From Aurantiochytrium sp. KH105 (lineage: Eukaryota > Sar > Bigyra > Thraustochytrida > Thraustochytriidae), in the NCBI GenBank assembly GCA_003116975.1, contig BGKB01000032.1:310001-374000 (forward strand): 64,000 bases of DNA, read 5' to 3'. Position 1 is the first letter of the stretch. Every line of letters starts with the position of its first letter. The notes under the pieces were generated by a model. That model had not been told where the DNA came from, did no database searches, and worked only from the letters and a program-made list of their open reading frames with translations. Positions 51,601-59,513 of the stretch are shown in pieces. The position numbers were made by a program, and so were the translations under genes.

Positions 51601-51819
51601 GCGAGGCACGATTCGTCGGCTCCCTTTCCCTTTGACGCATCGTCCTTGGGCGTCGATTTGGACGTCTTCCACGCGGTCTGCATCATCGAATTTCACGCGC
51701 ACATGCTCTCCTTCGCGGACCTCTTCGATGACGGCCTGAACCCATGCCTCGTTCTCATCGGAGACCCATACGGCTTGCTTTGCGTGCTGCGCCGCCCAGA
51801 CCTGGTCCGCGCCGTCCAT
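45676..51819 (-). CDS. Myosin heavy chain with very long helical tail
   Basis: 2,047 residues in one exon from ATG 51819. An SH3-like N-terminal strand set (VWVSDENEAWVQAVIEEV) precedes the motor (about 80-790). Motor landmarks: P-loop GESGAGKT at 175-182, switch I NSSRFGKF at 228-235, switch II DIYGFESF, and the actin-binding FVRCVKTN region. One or two IQ motifs lie at about 815-865 (LQSIVRQYLHVQRFKAKRR; WTQAHFRGHRARVA), the light-chain or calmodulin sites. The remaining 1,180 residues are predicted helix rich in Glu, Ala, Leu and Arg, without a PH, FERM, MyTH4 or DIL domain that I can see. Class cannot be fixed by eye. The frame upstream of the ATG crosses an N and a duplicated block, probably an assembly error, but the ATG lies clear of it. 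Confidence 0.92.
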   Translation of the reverse strand: MDGADQVWAAQHAKQAVWVSDENEAWVQAVIEEVREGEHVRVKFDDADRVEDVQIDAQGRCVKGKGSRRIVPRDVGRKGTGLENMDDLTHLNEACVLHNVSARFAEQKIYTRTGPILVAMNPFEWLPIYGQDAMATYCETGRGLDELPPHCFAEAQKAYTALVSSGTSQSLIICGESGAGKTETTKLMLEFLSHNYTEAANLGIAERIMKSNPLLEAFGNAKTLRNRNSSRFGKFIQLGFREKSIQGAHVSNYLLEKSRTVRQNKGERNYHIFYQLCRGADPKRAQALGLGQDMQVFRYLNQSGCVDVPHLDDATEFLSTLDAMKAIDVPEQEMDAIFRIVAAILHLGNVQFGKTDPSGNAGASSGSKPRSVSVASEDSSETAQVAVGGADIEETKTGDGATNRSALRQACDLLGCDANQLAHALTVKYIKVNGKAIESPLDNRKAADLRDALAKSIYSQLFTHIVECVNSSLQKNVQTSLQTAIGILDIYGFESFRENGFEQLLINYANEKLQSLFNEQVFRAEETMYKAEGVPFSRTEIPNNEKCISLVNGIFKLMHDECLRMSAGSDLSLAGQITQQYRSHPHFGVCGPGSRRKGTSETNFAIVHFAGEIVYTCADFIKKNRDTLYPHVEAILAASKASLVGQLFPGQARAEAEAKDSSNVSSRGPATSKLQETVAKAFAAQVNVLTEEIRKTNPIFVRCVKTNNELVSGKVDRIEVLRQLKNAGVIAALEMRRAGFPNRLGYKDFCLRCRALLPRDARVGDGLWRGLVEELFASGPIASWADGVAFGQTKVFLRANVLHEVDSVIQQHVTEQVISLQSIVRQYLHVQRFKAKRRLAIWTQAHFRGHRARVALAAQIRALEAKRVWFARTARLASLRDALAALVSRQDALRLAPGGLHIDTADLTVSLAAASACEKVSIELVSSQADLPAADASLEQLDKAVNTARTATDHAEAALEELQKAQGRLAFALEVLDTRMQDFLGNEEDARSALTFVRPPQLESNTACTLVDGFCPGHAQAQQSVLSDLREAAKAVSEFGLDHASNLIDALDATIDAQENNLAEALAKKQEIEANLERLLKAALSTRRDLVAALHSHGIAPQTHGLPEVQECSLRARNAFAQVCAALKRPGLLEGIDDALKRARVTTTSDEASSDGSDSEKGNECESDCDEDKIRAAFVFEQGLVNVEEADIALVHAAAAISDLEDTVTDAARRLSVYEACLADLRDELRESVYQRSTLEAKQEEQLRPRDADVLFGNDRVRNAREQLTATQTTAQKALASAGSLQLTTANLEGVSESMRETTSLLSGASEKYAHEMAKVRARLDRAREGQEAAYEKLVPALEMLKATRVLISRHHLEKRFKIRDAIRSVETHVHQVQGVLDFGPDGGLPSRSELKMLPEKVDLAVDLVEACAKLVEEERELIESLREEVRQAHGVAERVSGRVGRLEARIMQHPVFETRSLRSLCKATWCGAEVCSLAKQTHEGLVETHAALDRLQRKLSALQCRRACDTEDEEESLSRAVKAAATRASKCCASAELALSTLIERRGEEVELLRGLTCDLGDQKHRWERAASLAETLRRENLHTPVKKCLEDAAEALHSFSKGIDFLTATEGDARSLDALYRATAGQLGSGTADAIADDDPIEVLLFVKTDPVQVVLQARERAAFALGQIESTIATQTAYIEESTRLEAERDMRVAALQRLEAAEAEARAAELRKIRAEGTERLEPLRRLVATIGELEAHGLCETLPTDAMAQITHVAYCLTLFEASVERDDPGTAAKQIELTLAEGAKLQRLMFADRHLYRDLDEGEDEDKDVFKIEESSRYDLGTPVMTSSRRAPFAPSSNASRPMLGVAALRKNASHQGTMSTDPWRIHTEAARRAREEAQKLRLPSVLDLKERCALERARWRALRAEVELRVTQMESGVANESLESSSEDLPAMWLQALEGAEAALDCAELRANEVSHLPNASAMVLQVLGRDALSSHAAVQAHDAWDACESAVRYARSQVTRAEVIFKRSQRTAERDLEIRVRTRRIALKYVCARDPDAAA

Positions 51820-51841
51820 GGTGCTCGCAAGCAACCCTGAC

Positions 51842-52028
51842 TGCTCCGCTTCTGTTTGTCTCTCGCGCGCAGCCTCAGCCTGTGCTGTCGCAGTCTGTGA
51901 TGCTGGCTGGACCCGGGCGTCAAGCGCTCTCAGGNTGCTCCGCTTCTGTTTGTCTCTCGCGCGCAGCCTCAGCCTGTGCTGTCGCAGTCTGTGATGCTGG
52001 CTGGACCCGGGCGTCAAGCGCTCTCAGG
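51842..52028. repeat. Perfect 93-bp direct repeat flanking a single N (assembly joint)
   Basis: Bases 51842-51934 and 51936-52028 read identically, with one N at 51935 between them. A single N between identical ends is what a scaffolder produces when two overlapping contigs are abutted instead of merged. The true genome probably has one copy. It sits in the myosin 5' flank, so only upstream distance is affected. Confidence 0.9.
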
Positions 52029-52369
52029 TCTCATCACCAATTCTTTACTACCCACCCTCTCGCTTCCTTTGTCCTGCCCTCACAGGCACGCGCGCACACC
52101 CTGCGTGCGATCGATCGTTCCCTCCTTCCTCTCGCTCATACGTCCGCTGACGTCCTGGGAACGCTCCCGCGCGCTACCTGAAAGTGCCAAAGCCAGTGCC
52201 AGCGCCAGTGCCAGTGCAGAGCGCGACCTGCAGAGCGCGACCCTTTACGTCTCCCTTTTCCATATCCCTCCAAGTGGAGCGCGCAAAAGCAAGCAGTGCA
52301 GCGGCAGGCAGTCTGCCGCAGCGACCGCGACAGAGACCTCGGACTCCGAGAGACGCCGAGAGACGCCGA

Positions 52370-52434
52370 GAGTCGAGTCGAATCGAGTCGAGTCGAGTCG
52401 AGGCGAGTCGAGTCGAGTCGAGTCGAGTCGAGTC
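52370..52434. repeat. (GAGTC)n pentamer microsatellite
   Basis: About thirteen GAGTC/TCGAG units with two interruptions. It is located in the myosin/USP divergent promoter. Confidence 0.9.
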
Positions 52435-53390
52435 TCCATCCTCGCGCTCACCGGATCTATCCGTCTCGAATCTGTGGGCCGCCTTCGCGTGCACGCGCTG
52501 CGCGGTCTCGAGGAGAGGCGCCGCCGAGGACGCACGCGGAGGGGAGGAGGAGGAGGATCCGAGGCGGCGTGAGGCGACGCGCTCCGACGTGCGCCTGTCG
52601 CGGCGGAGAGCCATGTGCGCTGCTGCTGCAGCTGCTGCTTGTGCAGAGCTTCCGCCGCTGCTGCTAGAAGGCGCGGGGCGAATGATTGTCGGGGTCCGCG
52701 GCGCAATCTCGGGCGAGCCACGGACTCATCATGGCAGCAGCAGCAGCTCCCTCGGGCCCGGGTCTGCGCGTGCGTGGCGCCAGGATCGGCGCGGAAGCCG
52801 CCGGGACGGGAGGGCGGGCACGGAGAAGCTTCCCGCGGCAGCGTTCGGCGCCGGCGCGAAGTAGAATCACGAGCAACGGCATCCTGGGCAAGGATGAGAA
52901 AAGAGAAAATAGGCCTAGTGACAAGGGCACGCCAGACGAAGAAAGGTGCGTTTTTTTTCCTGGTTGTCATCATGACCGCGCTAGATTCGCGTGGCAAGAG
53001 CCCTCGCGGCCTGCCGCCAGCAGCAGCGGCAGACGCAGTCGCGTCGAGGCAGCCCCGAGGGTGTTTGCACGGCGTTTGTGCGATCTTTCGCTCGCTCGCC
53101 CGCGGATTCCTTTTCCAGCCGCTACAGGGAGGGCTGCGTGCGCTCTGAGGAGGAAAACCAAGCTGGGCGCGGCAGAAGGCGTAGTAGAAAGCCTGGGTGG
53201 TAAGTAAGTCGTATCCAGAAGGCGGGGGATGACATGAGCAGGAGGAGATCCAAGCTGGCACGCGGCAGTGCAGCAGAGCCCTATCGAGGTCGGGTCCCGG
53301 CGCGAGCGAGGCGAGGCGGGCGAGGAGCGAGCGAGCGCGGGCAGGAGCGAAGAGGAGAGGAAGTGGACGGGCGAGCGAGCGGTCTGCAAG

Positions 53391-55154
53391 ATGGACGTTG
53401 AGCGCGTGGACGAGTTGGGCCAGGGCCACCTTCTGGAGGAGTTCGAGGGCGAGGCGCGCGAGGCGCTGCTCGAGCAGCTCGAGCAGCTGGACAAACAGTA
53501 CCCCGGCGGCCTCGAGGCGTACGTGGACAACGCGCAGACCTTGCTGGCGGCGTCCAAGGCTGGCGACAACCCGTACGATGGGTACGTTCCGGCGGTGCCG
53601 CTCGGCGAGCGTTTGCAAACGGCAACCTCGCAGTTCGACGAGTGCGAAGAGCTCGGCATGAAGAACGTGGGCAAGACCGGATTCGTCCTGGTAGCCGGCG
53701 GTCTCGGTGAGCGTCTCGGGTACAATGGAATCAAGGTAGCCCTCCCGCATGAGATCATCACGGGCAAGTGCTTTCTGGAGGTGTATTGCGCATCTATCCT
53801 CGCTTTGCAGGAGCGCGCCCGCAGCTTGAGCGGCGATTCGAGCCTGGAGATCCCCTTGGCCATCATGACGAGTGGCGACACACACGAGAAAACTGTCGAG
53901 CTCCTGCACAAGCACGGTAACTTTGGCATGGCGGCAGGCCAAATCACGCTCATGAAGCAGGAAAAGGTCCCAGCCATTGTGGACAACGAGGGCCACTTTG
54001 CGCAGGAGGACGATGGTCTCGTCGCCACCAAGCCCCATGGTCACGGCGATGTGCATTCGCTCCTGCACAGCACCGGCACCTTGGATGACTGGAAGGAAAG
54101 GGGTATTGAGTGGGTGGTCTTTTTCCAGGACACCAACGGCATCGTCTTTCGTGCTCTGCCCTCGGCGATTGGCGTCTCGGCCATGCACAACTTTGATGTC
54201 AACAGTCTCACGGTCCCGCGGCGACCGGGTGAGGCCGTAGGTGGCATTTGCCAGCTCGATAATGAGGAAACGGGCAAGAGCCTGACGATCAATGTCGAGT
54301 ACAACCAGCTCGATCCCCTGTTGCGCGCGACGACGAGTCCGGAAGGTGACGTCGCCGACGAAACGGGTTATTCGCCGTATCCGGGCAACATCAATGTGCT
54401 CATCTTCCGCTGCGAGAGCTACCATCGCGTGCTGTCCGAGACGGGCGGCGCCATCCCTGAATTCGTCAACCCCAAGTATGCCGATGGGGAGAAGACCAAG
54501 TTCAAGAAACCGACCCGACTGGAATGCATGATGCAGGACTACCCGAAGCTTCTTGCCGACGATCCTGACGCAAAGGTTGGTTTCACGCAGATGGAGCGCT
54601 CGATTTGCTTTTCTGCCGTCAAGAACAACCCGGCTGATGCGCTCGGCAAGCTCAAGAGCTCAGGGTTTGCGGAATCCGCCTCGTCGGGCGAGTCTGACGT
54701 TTACGCCGTGGGAAGGTTGCTGCTCGCGATGGCAGGTGTGCAGATCAAGACCGCTGATATCCCGAGCACCACTTTTCTTGGTCTTCCCTTTCCACTTGGC
54801 GCCAAGGTCGTTCTCTGCCCTTCTTTTGGTACCACGGTCAAGGAGATCCGCGAGCGTTTTGTTTCGCCGGAGAACGTCAAGATTTCGGAGCGCTCTTCCC
54901 TTGTCTTGGACGGCGACATCTTCATCGAGAACCTTGACCTCGACGGCGACCTCCGCGTCATTGCGGCGCCGGGCGCCAAGATCCACATCAAGAACCTGAC
55001 TGTGCGCAACGAGGGCGTCACATTTACTGAGGTGGACGCCGATGACATGTCCGTCGACGAGATTTACCGCATTCGCGGGTACGTCAAGGAGGAGTCCGAA
55101 ACCATGGTCATTCAGCAGTCCGAACCGGGCGAGACTGTCATTGACCGCAAGTAA
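53391..55154 (+). CDS. USP: UDP-sugar pyrophosphorylase (USP)
   Basis: 587 residues; ATG 53391 is the first Met in frame. The enzyme reversibly makes UDP-glucose, -galactose, -glucuronate and related UDP-sugars from UTP and sugar-1-phosphates, feeding polysaccharide synthesis and sugar salvage; USPs work in the cytosol. The nucleotide-binding loop LVAGGLGERLGYNGIKVALP spans 100-119. Downstream landmarks are the MTSGDTHE segment, KPHGHGDVHSLLHSTG, the metal/sugar region VFFQDTNGIVFRALP, and EYNQLDPLLRAT. The C-terminus forms a beta-helix (LVLDGDIFIENLDLDGDLRV). Length is close to plant USP (about 610). The long opposite-strand frame here is a shadow. Confidence 0.95.
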   Translation: MDVERVDELGQGHLLEEFEGEAREALLEQLEQLDKQYPGGLEAYVDNAQTLLAASKAGDNPYDGYVPAVPLGERLQTATSQFDECEELGMKNVGKTGFVLVAGGLGERLGYNGIKVALPHEIITGKCFLEVYCASILALQERARSLSGDSSLEIPLAIMTSGDTHEKTVELLHKHGNFGMAAGQITLMKQEKVPAIVDNEGHFAQEDDGLVATKPHGHGDVHSLLHSTGTLDDWKERGIEWVVFFQDTNGIVFRALPSAIGVSAMHNFDVNSLTVPRRPGEAVGGICQLDNEETGKSLTINVEYNQLDPLLRATTSPEGDVADETGYSPYPGNINVLIFRCESYHRVLSETGGAIPEFVNPKYADGEKTKFKKPTRLECMMQDYPKLLADDPDAKVGFTQMERSICFSAVKNNPADALGKLKSSGFAESASSGESDVYAVGRLLLAMAGVQIKTADIPSTTFLGLPFPLGAKVVLCPSFGTTVKEIRERFVSPENVKISERSSLVLDGDIFIENLDLDGDLRVIAAPGAKIHIKNLTVRNEGVTFTEVDADDMSVDEIYRIRGYVKEESETMVIQQSEPGETVIDRK

Positions 55155-55688
55155 GAGCCGTCCGACCCTCCGACCGACGGGCACCGCGTTTTGAAGTTGC
55201 ATTATTTCGCACTTTGTCAACGAACGCCCTTGCACACAAAGCAAGAACGAGTGACGTGGCTTCATCTCCTGCGCACATCGTTCGAATTTCCATACTTCAA
55301 AAGAATTATAGACGAATTTTTTTTCTGTCTTCCCTCTGCTGGCTGGCAGTCGGCTTCCTTGATTTTCCCTGATTACGATCGTGTTCGGAAGGCTGTCTTC
55401 TTTTCGTTGTCGTGACACATTGTCCTGTCAAATGTTGGTCTCGGAATGCACGGGCCGGACTATCTGACGAGAAACAGCGGAGAAGGGAATCCAATTCAGA
55501 TTTCACACAAACAGAGAACAAGTTTATATTTATTCCTTGCTACGACTTGGCGTATACGATTTATTTCTTTGTCTTCTTTCTAAAACCAATCGTCTATCTA
55601 GTTGTTGATTTCAGAGTGCACGTGGCAAACAAGCGTCAGACAGAGAGAGAAAGGGCGAGAAAAAGCAATTGGAAACCTTGTTCAATGG
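55155..55688. terminator. Convergent 3' flank of USP and hydroxylase genes
   Basis: The AT-rich spacer between the two stop codons includes TATATTTATT near 55525 and T-rich runs near 55320 and 55570, likely 3'UTR and polyadenylation sequence. No coding signal was seen. Confidence 0.4.
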
Positions 55689-56717
55689 TCAGTTGACCTT
55701 CTTCTCCTCGGCAGGCTTGTGCGAGGCCCGGAAGGTGCCGTACGCCTTGTCAAAAAGCATGATGTACTGGCCATAGTTGCACGTAGGAATACAGTGATGC
55801 AAGTCGTGCGCCTTGGTGTCAAAGAAATGGGGGATCTCGAGGTCCATGCGCGTGTGGTTCAACGAGGCCATTACACCTCCCACGAGCACGAAAATTGGAA
55901 TCGAAAGCACGTGCGGCGTAAAAATCTGAGCTACAACGGCCACGGCCACGAGGTGAAGGTACTCGCCGAGTACAAACTCAATCGGGTGCGTGTTGGATGC
56001 GTCGGTGTTGCCGCGCGAAGGGGCGGCCTCTGCGTGGACGAAGAGCAAATCAAAGTGTTAAAAGCAAAAAGTCAGTAAGCTGTATTCGAAACGAACGGAA
56101 CCCAAACCCAAACCCAAACCAAAACCCAAACCAAAGTGGGACTCGCAACCAGGCATTGAACCGGAGCCAGACAATAAAGTAAAGCCAAACCCAATCCAGG
56201 ATCCGAATCCAGACCAGGTCCGTGCAGTTTGATGCTGTCATTTCCGTTGTTGCCCATCATTCAGTCATCACTTACGTCGGTGATGGTGCTTATGCACCCA
56301 CGGGTAGACTGCCCTGACGTGCAAGAAGGCATGGAAAGGCACGTAAAAGAGATCGTAGACAATGTAGTAAGCGACGACAGCACCAAGCGTGTTAAGGAGA
56401 CCAATGTCCTCGACTTTCCAGGTAATGTCGCCCGAGGAGAAGGCATACCAGAACATGTGATACGTCATGAACGGCACGCTCAGCCGGTTAAAGTAAACGA
56501 ATGCCCAGTCCTTCCAGCCGAGCACCTCGAGACTCTTGCCCGAGTACGGGATCCGCTTGCTCGTCGCGCGGTCAAAGGCCTCGAGCACGAAGAAGAGCAG
56601 CTCCTGACCGATGACGACGACCGCCCAGAATGCCGCGAGCTCGCCCCAGGACCATCGCGCCCAGTCGGCCTCGAGCTCGAGGTCGCCCACGCGCAGGGTC
56701 GTGTCCGTCGCGTTCAT
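55689..56717 (-). CDS. Fatty acid hydroxylase/sterol desaturase superfamily membrane enzyme (2 exons)
   Basis: Exon 1 is 56276-56717 and exon 2 is 55689-56029; the 246-bp intron has a GTAAGT donor and an ACGCAG acceptor. Joining gives HKHHHRQAAPSRGNTDA, a clean family motif, and a 260-residue protein. Four hydrophobic segments are visible (for example LAAFWAVVVIGQELLFFVL and LVAVAVVAQIF). The di-iron His boxes are HAFLH, HKHHH and HDLHH, the layout of sterol C5-desaturase, C4-methyl oxidase and related hydroxylases. It likely acts on a sterol or fatty acid at the ER; the exact substrate cannot be told. The TTTGGG-rich part of the intron is listed separately. Confidence 0.9.
56098..56134. repeat. 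(CCCAAA)n tract inside an intron
   Basis: CCCAAA units with AACC and AAAACC variants, reading TTTGGG on the coding strand of the hydroxylase gene. It resembles a telomere-like hexamer but differs from TTAGGG and TTTAGGG. Confidence 0.8.
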
Positions 56718-57554
56718 CCTGCTCGCCTGCGCTGCCTCTCCGCCTGCCTGCCTGCCTCCGCGCTGCCTGCCCCTCCGCCTGCCTGCCTCCCTCCGAGTTC
56801 CGGCTCTGCTCGCGGCGGCGTCCGGGCCCTCCGAGCTCGCGCGAGCTGCCGATGATGCGGCGCTGTCTCCCTCTCTCCCCGTCCCCGCCAGCGTGTTGCC
56901 GTATGAAGGCAGTAACATGTAAATGCAGCGTGGAGTGTGCGGGATGCCTCTGCGTCGCGTGCGATGATGCCGGACGGCACGGTGCCAGACGGCGACTCGT
57001 GTGCGCCGCCGCTGCTAGCGCAAACATCGAGTGCCGCCGCAAGCCTCCGCCCTCGTCTGGCTGTCTCTCTTGTTACTTGTTATACTGACTGACGGGGACG
57101 CGCAGGCGGAGAGACTGACGCTGACACTGGTGGCAGTGCAGCTGCGGCGACCGTCATCTTCCCGAAGCAAGCAAGTTGTTTGTTGTTGGCAAAAGGAAGA
57201 ATACGCACGGAGCGCGAGGAGGAGCGCGGGAGGGGAGAAGTAGGCCTCGGGCGAGGACCCGGAGGTCGAGGCTGCCACGGCCAATGTAGCTGCAGTGGCA
57301 GTTGCCACCACTGATGGATAGATTGAGCGTGGCGAGCGAGGCTGCGTCGGAGATTACGGCCGCCAGCCAAGTCGGTCATGGCGACCATGGCTGACGAGAA
57401 TCGTGTTGCCATCAGCCAGCCAGCCAGCCAGCCAGCCAGGCAAAAGATGAACATTGCTTAGATTAACTTACGGCGGACGCTGCCTGGATAGCTAGTTAAG
57501 TTAGCTAGCTGGCTGGGCGAGCGGCCAGACTGCTAATCAGAATCAGCCAGACTG
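56718..57554. other. Intergenic region with promoter of hydroxylase gene
   Basis: GC-rich sequence to about 57060 is the likely promoter of the hydroxylase gene (minus). A GCCA/CAGC tract lies at 57413-57437, TAGCTAG-type repeats near 57490-57510, and a 22-bp duplication at the right end. No frame is credible. Confidence 0.4.
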
Positions 57555-57574
57555 CTAATCAGAATCAGCCAGAC
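57524..57574. repeat. 22-bp tandem duplication across the DMC1 stop codon
   Basis: GCCAGACTGCTAATCAGAATCA occurs at 57524-57545 and 57546-57567, with 7 bp of a third copy. The second copy contains the DMC1 stop codon (minus strand); the first lies just after it. The protein end is unchanged because the first stop is used. Confidence 0.9.
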
Positions 57575-58908
57575 CGCCCTCGGTAATAAGGAAACGCGCC
57601 TCGGCTTCAGGCATGTTGGGTGAGTCGACAAGCTTCGCTACACGTTCGTTGTCGCGACCCTTGCGAAACATGAGACGTGTGTTCGAGGCATGAGCGACCA
57701 CATGTCCACCAACGTGCTTCTTCGGGTCAGAGACGTACGTCATCCCGCCAGCAGGATCAGACATGACTCTGTACGCGCATTGTTATCGATGATAAATACC
57801 TCCAGCGTCAGTGTGTGCTGTGCTTTCCGTGGAAAAAAGAAAAGAAAAGAAAAAGAAAAACGTCTCTTGTCGGACCTTGCTGTCGTTCACAAGCAACTTA
57901 CTGGTTAGAATAGACGACAGCCAGGTTGTGCCGTTCCGCGAGCTTTTTCAGCAGGTTCAAGTGACGCCCAACGCGTTGCTGACGCTCCGAAAGCTCGCCG
58001 CGTCCTGAATAGTCGGTTCGCCACAGATTCATGAGCGAGTCAATGATGAGAAGCGAAAAGGCAGTGTCATCCTCATCGATCTTTGCTTCAATCTGGACAG
58101 GAACTTCTTCCTGCTGATCCGTCGTGAAGATACGTGCGTACATGATGTTGTCCAGCACGGTCTCGAAGTCAACGTCGAACCGCCTGCAGATCGGCTCGAG
58201 ACGATCCGGCCGAAAGGCACCTGCAGTCGCGACGGCGATTTTTTCAAAATTATAGTTGAAAGTTGAGATCACATGCAATTTCGTGTCAGCTCCGCGAACA
58301 CCTGCTCTCCCCATCGATCAACGCCACGTACCTTCTGTGTCCACGTAGACCACTTTGCCTGCATTTGGCCCGAGCTGAGCGACGACCGCGAGGGTCATCA
58401 TCAACTGAGACTTGCCGGTTCTGAACTCTCCGTAAATCTCAGTCGTGCTGCTCGACTCGACGCCACCGCCGAGGATAGCGTCAAGTTCTTTCGACCCAGT
58501 TGAAATGTGGAATCGTCTTGCTTGGCTGCTCTGCACCTCGCTCGCAGATTGAAATCGTCCGCTGGCACGGTACGATACTGCGCTCGCGGCCTGGACCAAA
58601 TTTGCGTACCGAGCATCTGTGATACCGCGAATGTTCAGAATGTCTTTTTTGGTGGCCATTTGAAAACCTTCCACTGTACAAATCCCAGCAGCTTTCAGCT
58701 TCGAAAGGTCAGCAGCGTTGATGCCATGGTTTTGCAGTTCGTCTGTGAGAAAGGCGAGCCACGTTCGTTAGAATGCATCGATTCACAATATTTCGCGTGT
58801 CTTCTCGCTCATGCCCTTACCGATTTTGTTGGCTGCCCGACTGCAGTTTTCCTCGTCCCCGGCCATCGCGGCGGCCTCCGCCATGTGAGTCTCGAGTTGC
58901 GCGGCCAT
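57555..58908 (-). CDS. DMC1: DMC1 meiotic recombinase (4 exons)
   Basis: Exons: 58821-58908, 58332-58742, 57902-58220 and 57555-57768; introns of 78, 111 and 133 bp are all GT-AG. Joined length is 1,032 bp, 343 residues, the normal size. Junctions restore [32 protein letters not shown] and [19 protein letters not shown]1 forms filaments on single-stranded DNA and drives strand exchange between homologues in meiosis. Walker A is GEFRTGKS; Walker B is LLIIDS. DMC1 instead of RAD51 is indicated by [27 protein letters not shown] and [15 protein letters not shown]. The first in-frame ATG (58908, MAAQLETH) is used. RAD51 itself is not in the window. Confidence 0.92.
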
Positions 58909-59513
58909 GCTCGTTTCAAATTTCACAAACGTGACAAAGCCAAATCTTGCGCAACCAGGACGAAGCCTGCAAACTTTTCCGCTGTGAGTGTGTGTGTATG
59001 ACGTGAATGGCTGACCAATGCAGCCGAAGCCAACGAATGCGACTCGGGCGCGTAGCTCGCGGGCACACGAAATGTCTTCGGGATTCAAATGCCGCGCTCC
59101 TCCACTTCACGAAAACCTTTTCCGTCGTTGTGGAGGAAACGCACTTCCTCGCACGTTCAGAGCGAATCGGCGAATAAAGAATGCCAGGCGTGCTCTCCTC
59201 GAAAATCTTCTCGTCGTGGACTCTTTTGCGCAGTGCTCGAGCGTCGTAGCGCGAAGGACGGTTCTTTCAGCGATTTGAATTTCGGATTTGCTGTGACGAT
59301 CAATTTATTGCTTTTCAAAATAAGTTTTTAGGCGACGCTGAGCTGCTGAGCTTCTACCACTACTACCATGCATAGGGGCACTGACTAAAACGAACGTTGA
59401 TGGAGTGCAACGAGGCGAACGTGAAGGATTAAATTCTTAGAGAAGGGCAAGACAGGAAAGTGGTGGAGCAAAGAGTGTCCCTAATTACAGATGTCTTTTT
59501 TCGTGACATGCAC
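58909..59513. other. Intergenic region, DMC1 promoter and SFI1-like 3' flank
   Basis: Moderate GC content with no simple repeats or clear element. It should contain the DMC1 promoter (minus strand). The open frame continuing upstream of the DMC1 ATG has no ATG and is not part of the gene. Confidence 0.4.

Larger units (their letters stand above)
51820..53390. promoter_or_regulatory. Divergent promoter region, myosin and UDP-sugar pyrophosphorylase
   Basis: It contains the duplicated 93-bp block with an N, a GAGTC pentamer repeat and GC-rich DNA with CAGCAGCAG near 52730. Both promoters must lie here. Frames on both strands in this region are compositional. Confidence 0.4.

Noticed and set aside
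52245-54425. 726-codon minus-strand open frame
   Set aside because: It lies opposite UDP-sugar pyrophosphorylase, whose motifs are unambiguous, and continues through GAGTC repeats. It is a shadow frame from GC-rich codon usage.
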